The notes beneath the pieces are model-generated. The model was not told where the DNA came from, made no database searches, and saw only the letters and a list, made by a program, of their open reading frames with translations. A DNA stretch of 64,000 bases from Coprobacter fastidiosus (GTDB lineage Bacteria; Bacteroidota; Bacteroidia; Bacteroidales; Coprobacteraceae), in contig NZ_AP028032.1 of assembly GCF_030296935.1 (NCBI RefSeq), positions 124,001-188,000 on the forward strand. The letters run 5' to 3'. Below are positions 46,290 to 56,702 of this stretch, one piece after another (position 1 is the first letter of the stretch; each line of letters starts with the position of its first letter). Both the position numbers and the translations under genes were made by a program.

Positions 46290-47789
46290 TTAATTTTTTT
46301 CCATAGAATATCGTTCGATGCCTAAACTTTCATAAGCCTTTTTCAACTCTTCTTCGTTATCGCTGATTACAAGAAGTTTGTCTCCCGGATTAATCGTTGT
46401 GTGCCCTTTAGGAACAAAATATTTGTTGTTCCGTTTCACCATTACGGCGAGAGTATTGTCCGGCAGTGTCAGATTCATCAATTTATTACCGTTTGCAAGA
46501 GCGGTTTCGGTAATTTGTATTTCCGACATAGATGATTTTATTTCATCCGGTAATGATACGTCGAACTCTTTTTTCGTTTCGTCTTCAGAGTCCAACTTTA
46601 ACCATCTGGCCATAGCGCTCACAGTAGTGCCTTGTACCAGTAAGGAAATGATCGTGATGAAAAAGACGATATTGAATATGAATTTTGAATTTTCGATGCC
46701 TGCGATTAACGGATAAGTGGCAAAAATTATAGGTACAGCTCCTCTAAGTCCTACCCATGATATATATACGCGTGCTTTAGTGGTAAAATTTTTGAATGGT
46801 AACAAGCACAGAAAAACAGTGATGGGGCGAGCAAATATGATCATAAAAATACCGATCAATAGACCGATACCGATAACGGGTAATAATTCGGAAGGATTGA
46901 CCAATAACCCTAATGTGAGGAACATGACGATTTGAAACAACCATGAAAAGCCGTCGAAAAAAGTCGCTGTACTCCGTTTGTGTACCATTTTTTTATTCCC
47001 TACGACCAGTCCGGCAATATATACGGCAAGATAACCGTTTCCTTTCAGCAGGTCTGTAAAAGAGAATATAAAGAACGAGAAAGCTAATAGTAATACTGGA
47101 TATAAAGATTGGTTGTCTATATTTATACGGTTCATAACCCAAACCGTTACTTGTCCCAGAATATATCCGGACAATGCTCCTACACTTAGTTGAATGAGTA
47201 ACATCCCGATCGATTGCCATACATTAAATTCTCCGATCTGTATAATTTGTATTAAAAGAATTGTGAGCATGTATGCCATAGGGTCATTACTTCCGCTCTC
47301 TAATTCTAATACCGGTCGTAATCTTTGTTTGAGTCCTAATCCTTTGGAGCGTAAAATAGAAAAGACCGAAGCTGAGTCTGTAGAGGACATAACGGCAGCA
47401 AGCAGCATTGATTCCATTAGGGTCAGATTCGGACAATTCGGTATGTATCCGGAGATATAATAAATAAAACCTCCTGTAATGATTGTGGTGATTAATACAC
47501 CTATTGTTGCTAAAATTACACCCGAACCTGCTATCGGTTTGATTTCTGTGAATTTGGTGTCCATACCTCCAGAAAAGAGTATGATACTTAATGCTATTAC
47601 TCCGATAAATTGAGCTTCATGCGGATTGTGAAATTGTATTCCTAACCCGTCACTGCCGAAAATCATTCCTACTCCTAAAAACAGAAGTAATGCCGGGACT
47701 CCGAATTTGTAACCGGCTTTACCGGCAATAACACTGATAAATAGTAAAATAGATCCTATTAAAAGAATGTTTCCTGTGTCTAAAATCAT
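46290..47789 (-). CDS. Potassium/proton antiporter, CvrA/NhaP2-like (CPA1)
   Basis: 499 residues. The membrane domain (about 1-400) has some 12 helices with the family segments GVGMIFGSDGLG, GGMDTKFTEIKPI, TDSASVFSILRSKGLGLKQRLRPVLELESGSNDPMAY (catalytic Asp pair; quoted in parts) and YISWVGLRGAVPIIFATYPL. The C-terminal tail (about 430-495) is a TrkA_C/RCK_C domain (LTLPDNTLAVMVKRNNKYFVPKG, GDKLLVIS). Such proteins expel K+ for H+ to regulate turgor and pH. It is a single gene, divergent from gnd. Confidence 0.88.
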   Translation of the reverse strand: MILDTGNILLIGSILLFISVIAGKAGYKFGVPALLLFLGVGMIFGSDGLGIQFHNPHEAQFIGVIALSIILFSGGMDTKFTEIKPIAGSGVILATIGVLITTIITGGFIYYISGYIPNCPNLTLMESMLLAAVMSSTDSASVFSILRSKGLGLKQRLRPVLELESGSNDPMAYMLTILLIQIIQIGEFNVWQSIGMLLIQLSVGALSGYILGQVTVWVMNRINIDNQSLYPVLLLAFSFFIFSFTDLLKGNGYLAVYIAGLVVGNKKMVHKRSTATFFDGFSWLFQIVMFLTLGLLVNPSELLPVIGIGLLIGIFMIIFARPITVFLCLLPFKNFTTKARVYISWVGLRGAVPIIFATYPLIAGIENSKFIFNIVFFITIISLLVQGTTVSAMARWLKLDSEDETKKEFDVSLPDEIKSSMSEIQITETALANGNKLMNLTLPDNTLAVMVKRNNKYFVPKGHTTINPGDKLLVISDNEEELKKAYESLGIERYSMEKN

Positions 47790-48047
47790 AATTCTCCCGA
47801 ATGAATATATTGAGTTATAACAAATAATATCAAAAGTTGATTATTATCTTTATGTGTTTTAGAATGAATAACAGATAGATAATACTTAGATATGTTTATT
47901 TCTTCAAATATAAGTATAATTCTTTAAAAGAAATAATATGGGAGAAAATATTTTACTCGGATTTTTCTCTATGAACAAACTGTGAGTATTTGGGGTTATT
48001 TATAGAAGGTTAATTGGAAATTGACATACATATCAAAAAAATGAATT

Positions 48048-49478
48048 ATGAAAGTTGGAGACTTGGGACTGATCGGTTTAGGCGTAATGGGGGCGAATTT
48101 GGCTCTTAATTTTGAACGTAACGGTTATGTTGTGGCTGTATATAACCGGAAGGAAGGAGAGGGACAAGATGTCGTATCTCGTTTTATGAAAGAGAATGGA
48201 AAAAATAAAAACTTCATACCGGCCGCTACGATAGGAGAGTTGGTCGATAAAGTATCTCGTCCTCGAAAAATAGTATTGATGGTAACTGCCGGTGATCCGG
48301 TAGATGAGTTGGTAGATCAGCTTTTGCCGCATTTGTCTTTGGGAGACATTGTAATAGACGGGGGAAATTCCGATTTCAGAGATACGGACAGAAGGGTTCG
48401 TTTTATGGAAAGTCGGGGTATCTGGTTTGTCGGATGCGGTATTTCAGGAGGAGCTGAAGGAGCTTTAAACGGTCCTTCTATAATGCCGGGCGGTTCGGTA
48501 GAGGCTTGGCCTTTTATAAAGGACATGCTGCAGTCGATCGCTGCAAAATTAGAAGACGGCTCACCTTGTTGTCGGTGGATCGGGTCGGGTGGTTCCGGAC
48601 ATTTTGTTAAAATGGTTCACAATGGAATTGAGTATGGAGATATGCAACTCATCGCCGAAATGTATGCGATATTGAAACAAGCGTTGGGTTTAGGCAACGA
48701 TGAAATATCTCGCTTGTTCGAATTATGGAATCATGGAGATTTAAATAGTTATCTGATCGAGATAACGGCATCGATATTACGTTATAAAGAAAAATCCGGA
48801 GAGTATCTGGTTGACAAGATAAGAGATGTTGCCCGACAAAAAGGTACGGGACGCTGGTGTATCGAAGTGGCGTTGAATGAGGGAGAGCCTTTGACGTTGA
48901 TTACGGAAGCCGTATATGCTCGGATGCTTTCTGCTTTACCCGAAATTCGACGAGAAGCAGCATCCTGCTATCCGGATAATATAACGGAAAAATGGCATGA
49001 TACGGACTTTTCCGTTGATATGGCACGGGATGCGTTATATGTATCCAAAATGATTTCCTATGCACAAGGCTTTTCGTTATTACAGCGGGCCTCGTCTCAT
49101 TATGGATGGCATTTAGATTGTGCATCTATTGCATATATTTGGCAAAATGGTTGCATAATCCGATCTGCATTTTTGAGAAAGATCGTTTCTGCGTATAAGA
49201 AAGATCCGTTTCTCGGCAATCTTTTGTTTGATGATTATTTTAAAAATACGGTTATTTCTTTGCAAAACGGGTGGAGAACTTTGATATCTCGGGGATTGTT
49301 CTCGGGAATTCCTTTACCGTGTATGACAGCCGGACTTACTTATTTTGATGGTTTGCGTACTGAAAATTCGACGGCTAACTTAATACAAGCACAACGAGAC
49401 TTTTTCGGAGCACATACCTATGAACGGACGGATGCAGATTCTGGGGTATTTTTTCATACCGATTGGAAAAATTTTTAA
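48048..49478 (+). CDS. gnd: 6-phosphogluconate dehydrogenase (decarboxylating)
   Basis: 476 residues, the Gnd length. It oxidises 6-phosphogluconate to ribulose 5-phosphate, releasing CO2 and NADPH. The N-terminal Rossmann motif is GLIGLGVMGANL (near residue 7). Substrate residues lie in GCGISGGAEGAL and GHFVKMVHNGIEYGDMQ (Lys and His of the active site). The C-terminal LQAQRDFFGAH-type motif appears as IQAQRDFFGAHTYER. It leads the gnd-zwf-pgl operon: zwf starts 24 nt downstream. Confidence 0.96.
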   Translation: MKVGDLGLIGLGVMGANLALNFERNGYVVAVYNRKEGEGQDVVSRFMKENGKNKNFIPAATIGELVDKVSRPRKIVLMVTAGDPVDELVDQLLPHLSLGDIVIDGGNSDFRDTDRRVRFMESRGIWFVGCGISGGAEGALNGPSIMPGGSVEAWPFIKDMLQSIAAKLEDGSPCCRWIGSGGSGHFVKMVHNGIEYGDMQLIAEMYAILKQALGLGNDEISRLFELWNHGDLNSYLIEITASILRYKEKSGEYLVDKIRDVARQKGTGRWCIEVALNEGEPLTLITEAVYARMLSALPEIRREAASCYPDNITEKWHDTDFSVDMARDALYVSKMISYAQGFSLLQRASSHYGWHLDCASIAYIWQNGCIIRSAFLRKIVSAYKKDPFLGNLLFDDYFKNTVISLQNGWRTLISRGLFSGIPLPCMTAGLTYFDGLRTENSTANLIQAQRDFFGAHTYERTDADSGVFFHTDWKNF

Positions 49479-49502
49479 TAGTAAGAATAAAGGTTTGGAA
49501 TT

Positions 49503-50996
49503 ATGGAAAAAGCGGATGCTCAAATGTTACTGATTTTTGGAGCTTCGGGTGATTTGACTACTCGAAAATTGATTCCGGCGTTATATGAATTGTATGTTCG
49601 TAATTTATTGCCTGAAAATTTCGTCATTTTAGGTGCGGCACGTACGGTATTGACAGATAATGAATTCCGAAGAAAACAGTGTGACGGTATATTGACTTCA
49701 CAAAAAGAACTTTCGGCTAAAGATGCTCGCTTGAGTTTGTTTCTGAAACGTGTTTATTATATGGGTTTTGATACGCAAAATACAGATGAATATGAAACAT
49801 TGAAAAATCGAGTAGAGGAGCTGCAAAACCTTTATTCTTTACCCGATAATATCGTTTTTTATATGGCAACACCTCCGGAAATGTATGAAGTAATACCTCT
49901 CGGATTGCAAAAATGCGGTCTGGCTTATACATCTGATGGATTTCGTCGGATTGTTGTTGAAAAACCGTTCGGAACGGATATAAAGTCCGCTAAGCATCTC
50001 ACTCGATTATTAGAGTCGATATTCGATGAGCATGATATTTACCGGATCGATCATTATTTAGGAAAAGAGACTGTGCAGAATATTCTTGTACTCCGGTTTT
50101 CGAATGGCATATTCGAACCTTTATGGAACAGGAATTATATAGATCATGTGGAGATTGTTTCTTCCGAAACATTGGGAATAGGGAATAGAGGAGGCTATTA
50201 TGAATCATCGGGAGCTTTGCGAGACATGGTGCAAAATCATCTGTTGCAATTAATGGCTTTTATTGCAATGGAACCTCCTGTGGCATTCGATCCGGAGTCT
50301 ATAAGAGACGAGATAGCTAAAGTATTCAAGTCCTTGCATCATTATACTCCTGAAGAAATGCAAGAGCAAATTGTGCGCGGACAATATACAGCGGGAACGA
50401 TAGCCGGGGAGAGTGTACAGGGTTATAGAGATGAAAAAAACGTAAGTGGCGATTCGGTCAGAGAAACATATGTGGCTGTGAAAATCGAATTGGATAACTG
50501 GCGTTGGGCAGGGACTCCGTTTTATATTTATACAGGAAAGCGGTTGTCTGAGAAAAAAACAGAAATTATCATTCATTTCAAATCGACTCCACAGCAATTA
50601 TTTGTAGGGCAGTGTTCTGGAAGTTCTTGCAATCAGTTGATTATTCGTGTGCAACCTAATGAGAGTATAGCTTTGCGCTTCGGACTTAAAATTCCCGGTT
50701 CGGGATTTGAAGTTCGTCAGGTGAGTATGGACTTTTTATATAGTTCATTGTCCGATAAAAAGCTACCGGATGCTTACGAACGCTTGTTATTGGATGTTAT
50801 GTTGGGGGATTCAACACTTTATTCCCGGGCAGATGCACAGGAAGCAAGTTGGAATTTTATAGATCCGATTATAAAAAATTGGGTTAAGAGAGGAAAGGAT
50901 GGCCTTGCTTTTTATGCTTCTGGAAGTGATCCTGAAGAAATAGATCGTTTAATGCCTCATGATAAAAAATGCAATTGTTGTAATGAAATGATGTGA
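49503..50996 (+). CDS. zwf: Glucose-6-phosphate 1-dehydrogenase
   Basis: 497 residues. It oxidises glucose 6-phosphate to 6-phosphogluconolactone and yields NADPH (or NADH). The NADP-binding loop is FGASGDLTTRKL (near residue 13), the substrate and catalytic motif RIDHYLGKE is intact, and VVEKPFGTD is conserved. Length and order with gnd and pgl match the classical pathway. A CXCC-type tail (KCNCCNE) is an oddity at the end. It starts 24 nt after gnd and ends 15 nt before pgl. Confidence 0.96.
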   Translation: MEKADAQMLLIFGASGDLTTRKLIPALYELYVRNLLPENFVILGAARTVLTDNEFRRKQCDGILTSQKELSAKDARLSLFLKRVYYMGFDTQNTDEYETLKNRVEELQNLYSLPDNIVFYMATPPEMYEVIPLGLQKCGLAYTSDGFRRIVVEKPFGTDIKSAKHLTRLLESIFDEHDIYRIDHYLGKETVQNILVLRFSNGIFEPLWNRNYIDHVEIVSSETLGIGNRGGYYESSGALRDMVQNHLLQLMAFIAMEPPVAFDPESIRDEIAKVFKSLHHYTPEEMQEQIVRGQYTAGTIAGESVQGYRDEKNVSGDSVRETYVAVKIELDNWRWAGTPFYIYTGKRLSEKKTEIIIHFKSTPQQLFVGQCSGSSCNQLIIRVQPNESIALRFGLKIPGSGFEVRQVSMDFLYSSLSDKKLPDAYERLLLDVMLGDSTLYSRADAQEASWNFIDPIIKNWVKRGKDGLAFYASGSDPEEIDRLMPHDKKCNCCNEMM

Positions 50997-51011
50997 TAAA
51001 ATAAATGCTAT

Positions 51012-51722
51012 ATGGAAATTTATTATGCTAAATCTCCCGAAGATGCTTTGAGGAGGATGACAGATAAACTGATAAAGATCATGCAATCGAAGCCAGGTCT
51101 TGTCCCTTTTAATCTGGCGCTGTCAGGGGGTAGTACTGCACAACGGATTTTTGCTCTTTGGCAAGAGGAATATAAACAGCAGATAGATTGGAATCGAATC
51201 CGTTTTTATTGGGTGGATGAACGATGCGTGTCTCCTGAAGATGATGAAAGTAATTTTAAACATGCCGATCAACAATTATTCAGACCGATAGGAATCCCTC
51301 GGACGCATATTTACCGTATTTTCGGAGAAAAAGACCCGTCTATGGAGGCAAATCGTTATTCGGAGCTTATAAATCAGCAACTCCCTAAGAAAAACGGACT
51401 CCCTTATTTTGACGCAATTATATTAGGAATCGGTCTTGACGGACACACCGCTTCGATATTTTCATCTTGTAATTTTTTATTGAATGATACGAGATCGTAT
51501 GCTGTAGCGGTACATCCAGAATCGAAACAGTTGCGTATAACGTTGACCGGGCCTGTCATATTGAATAGTACACCATTACTCGTTCCGGTAATAGGGGAAA
51601 ATAAAAAAGCGATCTTTGAACGATTGCTGGAAGCCCGTACGATTACCGAGAGTTTTCCGGCAGCGTGTATTATGTATCGAGCAGCATCAACATCGGTTTT
51701 TACGGATATAAAAGAACGGTAA
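51012..51722 (+). CDS. pgl: 6-phosphogluconolactonase
   Basis: 236 residues of the DevB/SOL type. It hydrolyses 6-phosphogluconolactone to 6-phosphogluconate. Motifs: NLALSGGSTAQRIF (phosphate-binding), FYWVDERCVSPEDDESNFKHA (quoted in parts) and LGIGLDGHTASIF, with the conserved DGH. It is the last gene of the oxidative pentose phosphate operon; trmD is convergent, 2 nt away. Confidence 0.95.
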   Translation: MEIYYAKSPEDALRRMTDKLIKIMQSKPGLVPFNLALSGGSTAQRIFALWQEEYKQQIDWNRIRFYWVDERCVSPEDDESNFKHADQQLFRPIGIPRTHIYRIFGEKDPSMEANRYSELINQQLPKKNGLPYFDAIILGIGLDGHTASIFSSCNFLLNDTRSYAVAVHPESKQLRITLTGPVILNSTPLLVPVIGENKKAIFERLLEARTITESFPAACIMYRAASTSVFTDIKER

Positions 51723-51724
51723 TT

Positions 51725-52402
51725 CTAATCATCGAGTAAATCCGGACGAAGGCGACGGGTACGTTCAATAGATTGTTCATGTTGCCATTCTTCGATTTTT
51801 CTCTGATGCCCCGATAGGAGTATCTCGGGAACTTTCCACCCTTTATATTCGGCCGGTCGTGTATATACGGGCGGTGCTAATAAATTGTCTTGGAAAGAAT
51901 CCGATAAAGCCGATTGTTCGTCTCCGATTGCGCCGGGTATAAGCCGTATTATGGCATCCGATATTATGGCAGCCGCTAATTCTCCGCCGGTAAGGACATA
52001 ATCTCCTATTGATATTTCTTTGGTAATCAGATGTTCTCGAATGCGGTAGTCGATACCTTTATAATGTCCGCACAAGATAATTAAATTTTGGCATAACGAT
52101 AAAGAGTTTGCCATCGGTTGATTGAATGTTTCGCCATCGGGAGAAGTATAAATGATTTCGTCATAATTTCTTTCCGATTTCAGTTTAGAAATAATTCGAT
52201 CTATCGGTTCGACTTGCATCACCATTCCGGCTGAACCACCGAAAGGATAATCATCTACGCGTCGATGTTTGTTAGTAGAATAATCCCGGAGATTATGTAC
52301 CACTATCTTTGCCAGCTTTTTATCCTGAGCACGTTTTAGTATGGAGTGATTTAACGGTCCTTCCAATAATTCCGGTAAAACGGTGATGATGTCGATGTGC
52401 AT
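51725..52402 (-). CDS. trmD: tRNA (guanine(37)-N1)-methyltransferase
   Basis: 225 residues, the TrmD length. It methylates G37 of tRNAs next to the anticodon, preventing frameshifts. The SPOUT trefoil-knot motifs are present: [38 protein letters not shown], and the C-terminal [14 protein letters not shown]. Start at 52402 ([11 protein letters not shown]). It has its own promoter box at 52421-52428, divergent from ligA. Confidence 0.96.
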   Translation of the reverse strand: MHIDIITVLPELLEGPLNHSILKRAQDKKLAKIVVHNLRDYSTNKHRRVDDYPFGGSAGMVMQVEPIDRIISKLKSERNYDEIIYTSPDGETFNQPMANSLSLCQNLIILCGHYKGIDYRIREHLITKEISIGDYVLTGGELAAAIISDAIIRLIPGAIGDEQSALSDSFQDNLLAPPVYTRPAEYKGWKVPEILLSGHQRKIEEWQHEQSIERTRRLRPDLLDD

Positions 52403-52420
52403 ACTTCCTTAATTTGGCTG

Positions 52421-52428
52421 CAAAAATA
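52421..52428 (-). promoter_or_regulatory. -7 box of the trmD promoter
   Basis: TATTTTTG on the minus strand, 19 nt before ATG 52402. Confidence 0.5.
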
Positions 52429-52529
52429 GGACTTTACGGATGATTATGCAACCCTTTTATTTTGTTTATTTTTTGCATATAGGCTATAAAGTTCGCTTAA
52501 TTGCCCGTGTGAATCATTTTAAAATTTCC

Positions 52530-52537
52530 TATATTTG
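52530..52537 (+). promoter_or_regulatory. -7 box of the ligA promoter
   Basis: TATATTTG exactly fits TAnnTTTG; the start near 52541 leaves about 19 nt before ATG 52560. Confidence 0.6.
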
Positions 52538-52559
52538 CATACCGTAACAGGCATAATCG

Positions 52560-54563
52560 ATGAATGAAATAAAAGAGAAAATAGAACATTTGCGACAGGA
52601 ACTGAATGAACATAATTATAATTATTATGTATTGAATGCTCCTGTTATATCAGACCGGGAATTTGACCGGATGATGGAAGAACTGCAACAATTAGAAAAA
52701 GAATATCCTCAATATAGCGATCCTAACTCTCCGACACAACGGGTAGGCAATGATATTAATAAGGCTTTCACTCAGGTGAAGCATAAATATCCTATGCTTT
52801 CTTTGGGAAACACTTATACGATCGATGAAGTGGCGTCGTTTTATGACCGGGTGCGTTCGGGACTTAATGAAGATTTTCGTATTGTAGGAGAATTGAAATA
52901 TGACGGCACGTCTATATCGCTTACATATCGACATGGGAAATTGCTTAGGGCTGTAACGAGAGGCGACGGTGTACAAGGAGATGATGTCACGGAGAATGTG
53001 AAGACGATTCGTAGTATTCCTTTGCAATTAAGGGGAACTGGATATCCGGATGAATTTGAGATACGAGGTGAAATTTTAATGCCTTGGACTGTTTTTGAAC
53101 AATTGAATGCAGAGAGAGAAAGAGAAGAGGAAACTCTTTTTGCCAATCCTCGAAATGCCGCATCCGGTACATTGAAACTGCAGAACTCTGCGATTGTAGC
53201 ATCCCGTAATTTAGATGCTTACTTATATTATCTTTTAGGCGAAGATCTGCCGTCTGATGACCATTATGAAAACTTGCAGATAGCACGTTCTTGGGGATTT
53301 AAGATTTCAGATGCTATGCAGGTGTGCCATTCTTTAGAAGAAATGAAAGCATTTATCGATTATTGGGATGTAAACAGAAAAAATCTGCCTGTTGCAACTG
53401 ACGGTATTGTTTTTAAAGTAGCTTCTTTAAGGCAGCAAAAGAATTTGGGATATACCGCAAAATCTCCTCGTTGGGCGATGGCATATAAATTTCAAGCGGA
53501 ACAGGCACTTACCCGATTGAATTCTGTCTCTTATCAAGTGGGACGTACCGGAACGGTTACCCCGGTTGCTAATCTTGATCCGGTTCAATTATCGGGAACT
53601 GTCGTAAAAAGGGCTTCGTTACATAATGATGATATTATACAATCTCTTGATTTGCATATCGGAGATATGGTATTTGTAGAGAAAGGAGGAGAGATTATTC
53701 CGAAAATTACAGGAGTGGATTTTGATGCGAGAGGGTTATTGATAGGGGAGAAAGTGACTTTCATAAAACAGTGTCCTGAATGTGGAACGCCTTTGGTTCG
53801 TTATGAGGGTGAAGCTGCGCATTATTGTCCGAATGAGATGGGATGTCCTCCTCAGATAAAGGGACGGATAGAACATTATATCAGTCGTCGTGCTATGGAC
53901 ATAGACGGTTTGGGACCTGAAACGATAGATCTGTTTTACCGATTGGGAATGGTGCGGACAGTTGCGGATTTATATAGTTTGAATGAGTCGGAGATCGCTT
54001 CTTTAGAAAGATTGGGAGAAAAGTCGGCACGTAACATTATAGAGGCTGTCGATAGATCTTTACAAGTACCTTTTGAACGGGTTTTGTTCGCATTGGGAAT
54101 TCGTTTTGTAGGAGAGACAGTCGCGAAGAAGTTGGCGAACTCTTTTGTTTCGATAGAAGCTTTGGAGTCAGCAACTTTAGACGATTTGGTCGGTGTCGAT
54201 GAAATCGGTCCTCGTATAGCGCAGAGTGTCCGGGCTTATTTTGAGAATGAGCAGAACCGGAATTTGATAAAACGTTTGGAAGAAGCTGGGGTACAAATGA
54301 GAATTTCTGAAGATCGCCTTTCTGGTTTTACCGATAAACTCGATGGAGCTACGATTGTAATCAGTGGAACATTTACACACCATTCTCGAGATGAGTATAA
54401 GCAGATGATAGAACAGCACGGCGGGAAAAATACGGGTTCGGTTTCTGCTAAAACGACATATCTTTTGGCCGGAGAGAATATGGGGCCGGCTAAACTTGAG
54501 AAAGCTCGGAAATTGGGAATAAAAATTATTTCTGAAGAAGATTTTCTGCAGATAATACAATAA
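52560..54563 (+). CDS. ligA: NAD-dependent DNA ligase LigA
   Basis: 667 residues, full length. It seals nicks in replication and repair with NAD+. The adenylation lysine is K113 in [11 protein letters not shown] (KxDG). After the OB fold comes a Cys4 zinc finger (CPECG... HYCPNEMGC, at about residues 405-430), a helix-hairpin-helix region ([24 protein letters not shown]) and a C-terminal BRCT domain (about 590-667). All expected domains are intact. The start is ATG 52560. Confidence 0.97.
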   Translation: MNEIKEKIEHLRQELNEHNYNYYVLNAPVISDREFDRMMEELQQLEKEYPQYSDPNSPTQRVGNDINKAFTQVKHKYPMLSLGNTYTIDEVASFYDRVRSGLNEDFRIVGELKYDGTSISLTYRHGKLLRAVTRGDGVQGDDVTENVKTIRSIPLQLRGTGYPDEFEIRGEILMPWTVFEQLNAEREREEETLFANPRNAASGTLKLQNSAIVASRNLDAYLYYLLGEDLPSDDHYENLQIARSWGFKISDAMQVCHSLEEMKAFIDYWDVNRKNLPVATDGIVFKVASLRQQKNLGYTAKSPRWAMAYKFQAEQALTRLNSVSYQVGRTGTVTPVANLDPVQLSGTVVKRASLHNDDIIQSLDLHIGDMVFVEKGGEIIPKITGVDFDARGLLIGEKVTFIKQCPECGTPLVRYEGEAAHYCPNEMGCPPQIKGRIEHYISRRAMDIDGLGPETIDLFYRLGMVRTVADLYSLNESEIASLERLGEKSARNIIEAVDRSLQVPFERVLFALGIRFVGETVAKKLANSFVSIEALESATLDDLVGVDEIGPRIAQSVRAYFENEQNRNLIKRLEEAGVQMRISEDRLSGFTDKLDGATIVISGTFTHHSRDEYKQMIEQHGGKNTGSVSAKTTYLLAGENMGPAKLEKARKLGIKIISEEDFLQIIQ

Positions 54564-54592
54564 TCCCAAGTAGTAATTTAAAATCGGATGAT

Positions 54593-55132
54593 ATGTGGAC
54601 ATACTGGATAAAAAAGGAGATCGCCCGGCAGCTTGCTCGTTCTCAAGAAAAACGGAAAAAGCGATTTGTCGATTATCGAAAGACCGAAATCTTGACGCTA
54701 TTGATAGAACGGGAAAGTCTCGATTCGATTCTTCCTGTTGTTAAAGATTTGTCGAAAGAATCGATAAGGCTTTCGTTGGTTGTGTTGGGAAATGGGAATG
54801 CCCTTGATGTATCTGCTTATCCTGAAATGGATATTTTAGAATTGACTCCGGAAAATTTGAGATTCGGTAAACGGTTACCTGATAAAAATGCTGTCAGAAA
54901 GTTTATCGGATTTAATACCGGAGTGTTATGTGATTTGAGTCTTGTCGAGCGGTTGCCGTTTTTATATTTGATGAGTATATCGATGGCCCGTATGAAAATC
55001 GGATTGCAAAAAGTCTCATTGAACCCGTATGATTTTATGATTCGTACGTCGGGGGATATAACTGCACGGGATTTGCTGGAAAAAATACTCTTTTATTGGC
55101 GTAGTATTGATATAAAAGATAATAATTTATAA
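54593..55132 (+). CDS. DUF6913-like hypothetical protein
   Basis: 179 residues, a soluble protein without signal or membrane segments. The N-terminus is strongly basic (about 15 Lys/Arg in the first 28 residues), then strand-helix alternation: EILTLLIERESLDSILPVVKDL, RLSLVVLGN, FIGFNTGVLCDLSLVERLPFLYLMSISMARMKIGLQ. I place it with the Bacteroidales family found between ligA and dapA (DUF6913). Function unknown; the basic tail could contact RNA or membranes. Co-directional, 29 nt after ligA. Confidence 0.65.
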   Translation: MWTYWIKKEIARQLARSQEKRKKRFVDYRKTEILTLLIERESLDSILPVVKDLSKESIRLSLVVLGNGNALDVSAYPEMDILELTPENLRFGKRLPDKNAVRKFIGFNTGVLCDLSLVERLPFLYLMSISMARMKIGLQKVSLNPYDFMIRTSGDITARDLLEKILFYWRSIDIKDNNL

Positions 55133-55137
55133 CTTTG
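55130..55137 (+). promoter_or_regulatory. -7 box of the dapA promoter overlapping the preceding stop
   Basis: TAACTTTG begins at the stop codon of the DUF6913-like gene; the start near 55141 leaves about 33 nt before ATG 55174. Confidence 0.5.
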
Positions 55138-55173
55138 AGCCCTCAAAATAATATTTTTTGAACAAGAATATAT

Positions 55174-56067
55174 ATGGCACAAATAAATTTAAAAGGAATG
55201 GGGGTAGCTTTGATCACGCCATTCAAGGATGACGAATCGATCGATTTTGACGCTCTTTCCAAATTAATAGAATATCAGATACAAAACGGTATAGATTATT
55301 TAGTAGTATTAGGGACTACAGCTGAAACACCAACTTTGACCGAACAAGAAAAAAATGAAGTACTTTCTTTTGTTATCGAGAGGGTAAAAGAACGGGTACC
55401 TATAGTTTTAGGGTTAGGTGGAAACAATACGAGAGGAATAGTGGAACGTTTGAAGACAGAGTCTTTTCAGGGTGTAGATGCCATACTGTCTGTCGTACCT
55501 TATTATAATAAACCTTCTCAAGAGGGTATCTATCAGCATTATAAAGCGATTGCTTCGGCAACTAAACTTCCCGTTATTCTTTATAATGTGCCCGGTCGTA
55601 CCGGTGTGAATATGACAGCAGAGACCACTCTGCGTTTGGCCCGTGAATTTGATAATATCGTGGCGATCAAGGAGGCATCCGGAAATATAACGCAGATGGA
55701 TGATATAATCAAAAACAAACCGAAAGATTTTATGGTAATATCTGGAGACGACGGTATTACTTTTCCTTTGATAACGTTGGGTGCTGTCGGGGTAATATCG
55801 GTAATAGGGAATGCATTTCCGAGGGAATTCAGTCGTATGGTGCGTTTGGCTTTGGAAGGAGATTATGCAAATGCGTTGTTGATACATCATAAATTTACCG
55901 AATTGTTTGAGTTGCTTTTTGTCGATGGAAATCCAGCCGGAGTAAAAAGTATTTTAAGTTCTATGGGATATATTCGTAATCGGTTGCGGTTACCCCTTGT
56001 TCCCACCCGTATTACTACGTATGAAAAAATACGAGTCGTTTTGCAGAAATTAAATATTATGTGTTGA
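55174..56067 (+). CDS. dapA: 4-hydroxy-tetrahydrodipicolinate synthase
   Basis: 297 residues, TIM barrel of the DapA family. It condenses pyruvate and aspartate semialdehyde, the first committed step to diaminopimelate and lysine. Features: GTTAETPTLTEQEK (dihydroxy pair), YYNKPSQEGIYQHY (Tyr), LYNVPGRTGVNM, and VAIKEASGN with the Schiff-base Lys, then SGDD. With ddh at 28884 it gives the short dehydrogenase route. Confidence 0.96.
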   Translation: MAQINLKGMGVALITPFKDDESIDFDALSKLIEYQIQNGIDYLVVLGTTAETPTLTEQEKNEVLSFVIERVKERVPIVLGLGGNNTRGIVERLKTESFQGVDAILSVVPYYNKPSQEGIYQHYKAIASATKLPVILYNVPGRTGVNMTAETTLRLAREFDNIVAIKEASGNITQMDDIIKNKPKDFMVISGDDGITFPLITLGAVGVISVIGNAFPREFSRMVRLALEGDYANALLIHHKFTELFELLFVDGNPAGVKSILSSMGYIRNRLRLPLVPTRITTYEKIRVVLQKLNIMC

Positions 56068-56190
56068 CAATACCAGGTCTCATTTTGAACTAAATAGAGT
56101 ACGGACCGTTATGGTGTCGTATTTTGTAATAGTATTTTATATGCATAGGGGAGTGGTAGAAACTCCATGATAAAATCAATATTTTTAACT

Positions 56191-56649
56191 ATGATACAGC
56201 GTATTCAATCTTTTTATCTTTTTTTAGTCGCAGCATTGGTACTTTCTATGCTGTTTATGCCGTTGGCCGGTTATTCCAATGCTGATGGAAATTGGCAATT
56301 TTGGGCAATGGGAGTTTATACAATGGCAGATCCTGCACAAATGGTGTTGCCGGCTTGGCCTATTGCTATCTTAATTGCATTAATGGGGCTATTGGCCTGT
56401 ATATCTATATTTTTATATAAAAACCGTATCTTGCAAATGAAATTTTGTTTGTTTAATGGACTAATGCTACTTGCCTTTTATCCGATATTTTTCTTGTATC
56501 TGTGGGTGAACGGTAAATCGTTGGCTGCAACCTCATCATTGGCAGCAGCATTAGTTATTCCTTTGGTTGCGGTTATTTTGGAATATATGGCGTATCGGAA
56601 AATCAATCAGGACGAGCAATTGGTGCGTTCGGCCGATCGTATAAGATAA
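56191..56649 (+). CDS. DUF4293 family membrane protein
   Basis: 152 residues from ATG 56191 (MIQRIQSFYLF), where the family begins; a start at 56167 would add 8 residues. Four membrane helices: about 7-27, 55-75, 85-107 and 115-140. The family is Bacteroidetes-specific and of unknown function. It ends just before a shared hairpin, convergent with miaA. Confidence 0.85.
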   Translation: MIQRIQSFYLFLVAALVLSMLFMPLAGYSNADGNWQFWAMGVYTMADPAQMVLPAWPIAILIALMGLLACISIFLYKNRILQMKFCLFNGLMLLAFYPIFFLYLWVNGKSLAATSSLAAALVIPLVAVILEYMAYRKINQDEQLVRSADRIR

Positions 56650-56667
56650 TGCAAAAATAAATTTATG

Positions 56668-56692
56668 AAGAAGGCGCTGTAAGCACCTTCTT
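56668..56692. terminator. Terminator shared by the DUF4293 and miaA genes
   Basis: 11-bp stem with one mismatch, 56668-56678 with 56682-56692 (aagaaggcgct/agcaccttctt), loop gta, and A/T runs on both sides. Confidence 0.6.
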
Positions 56693-56702
56693 ATTTATTC
56701 GA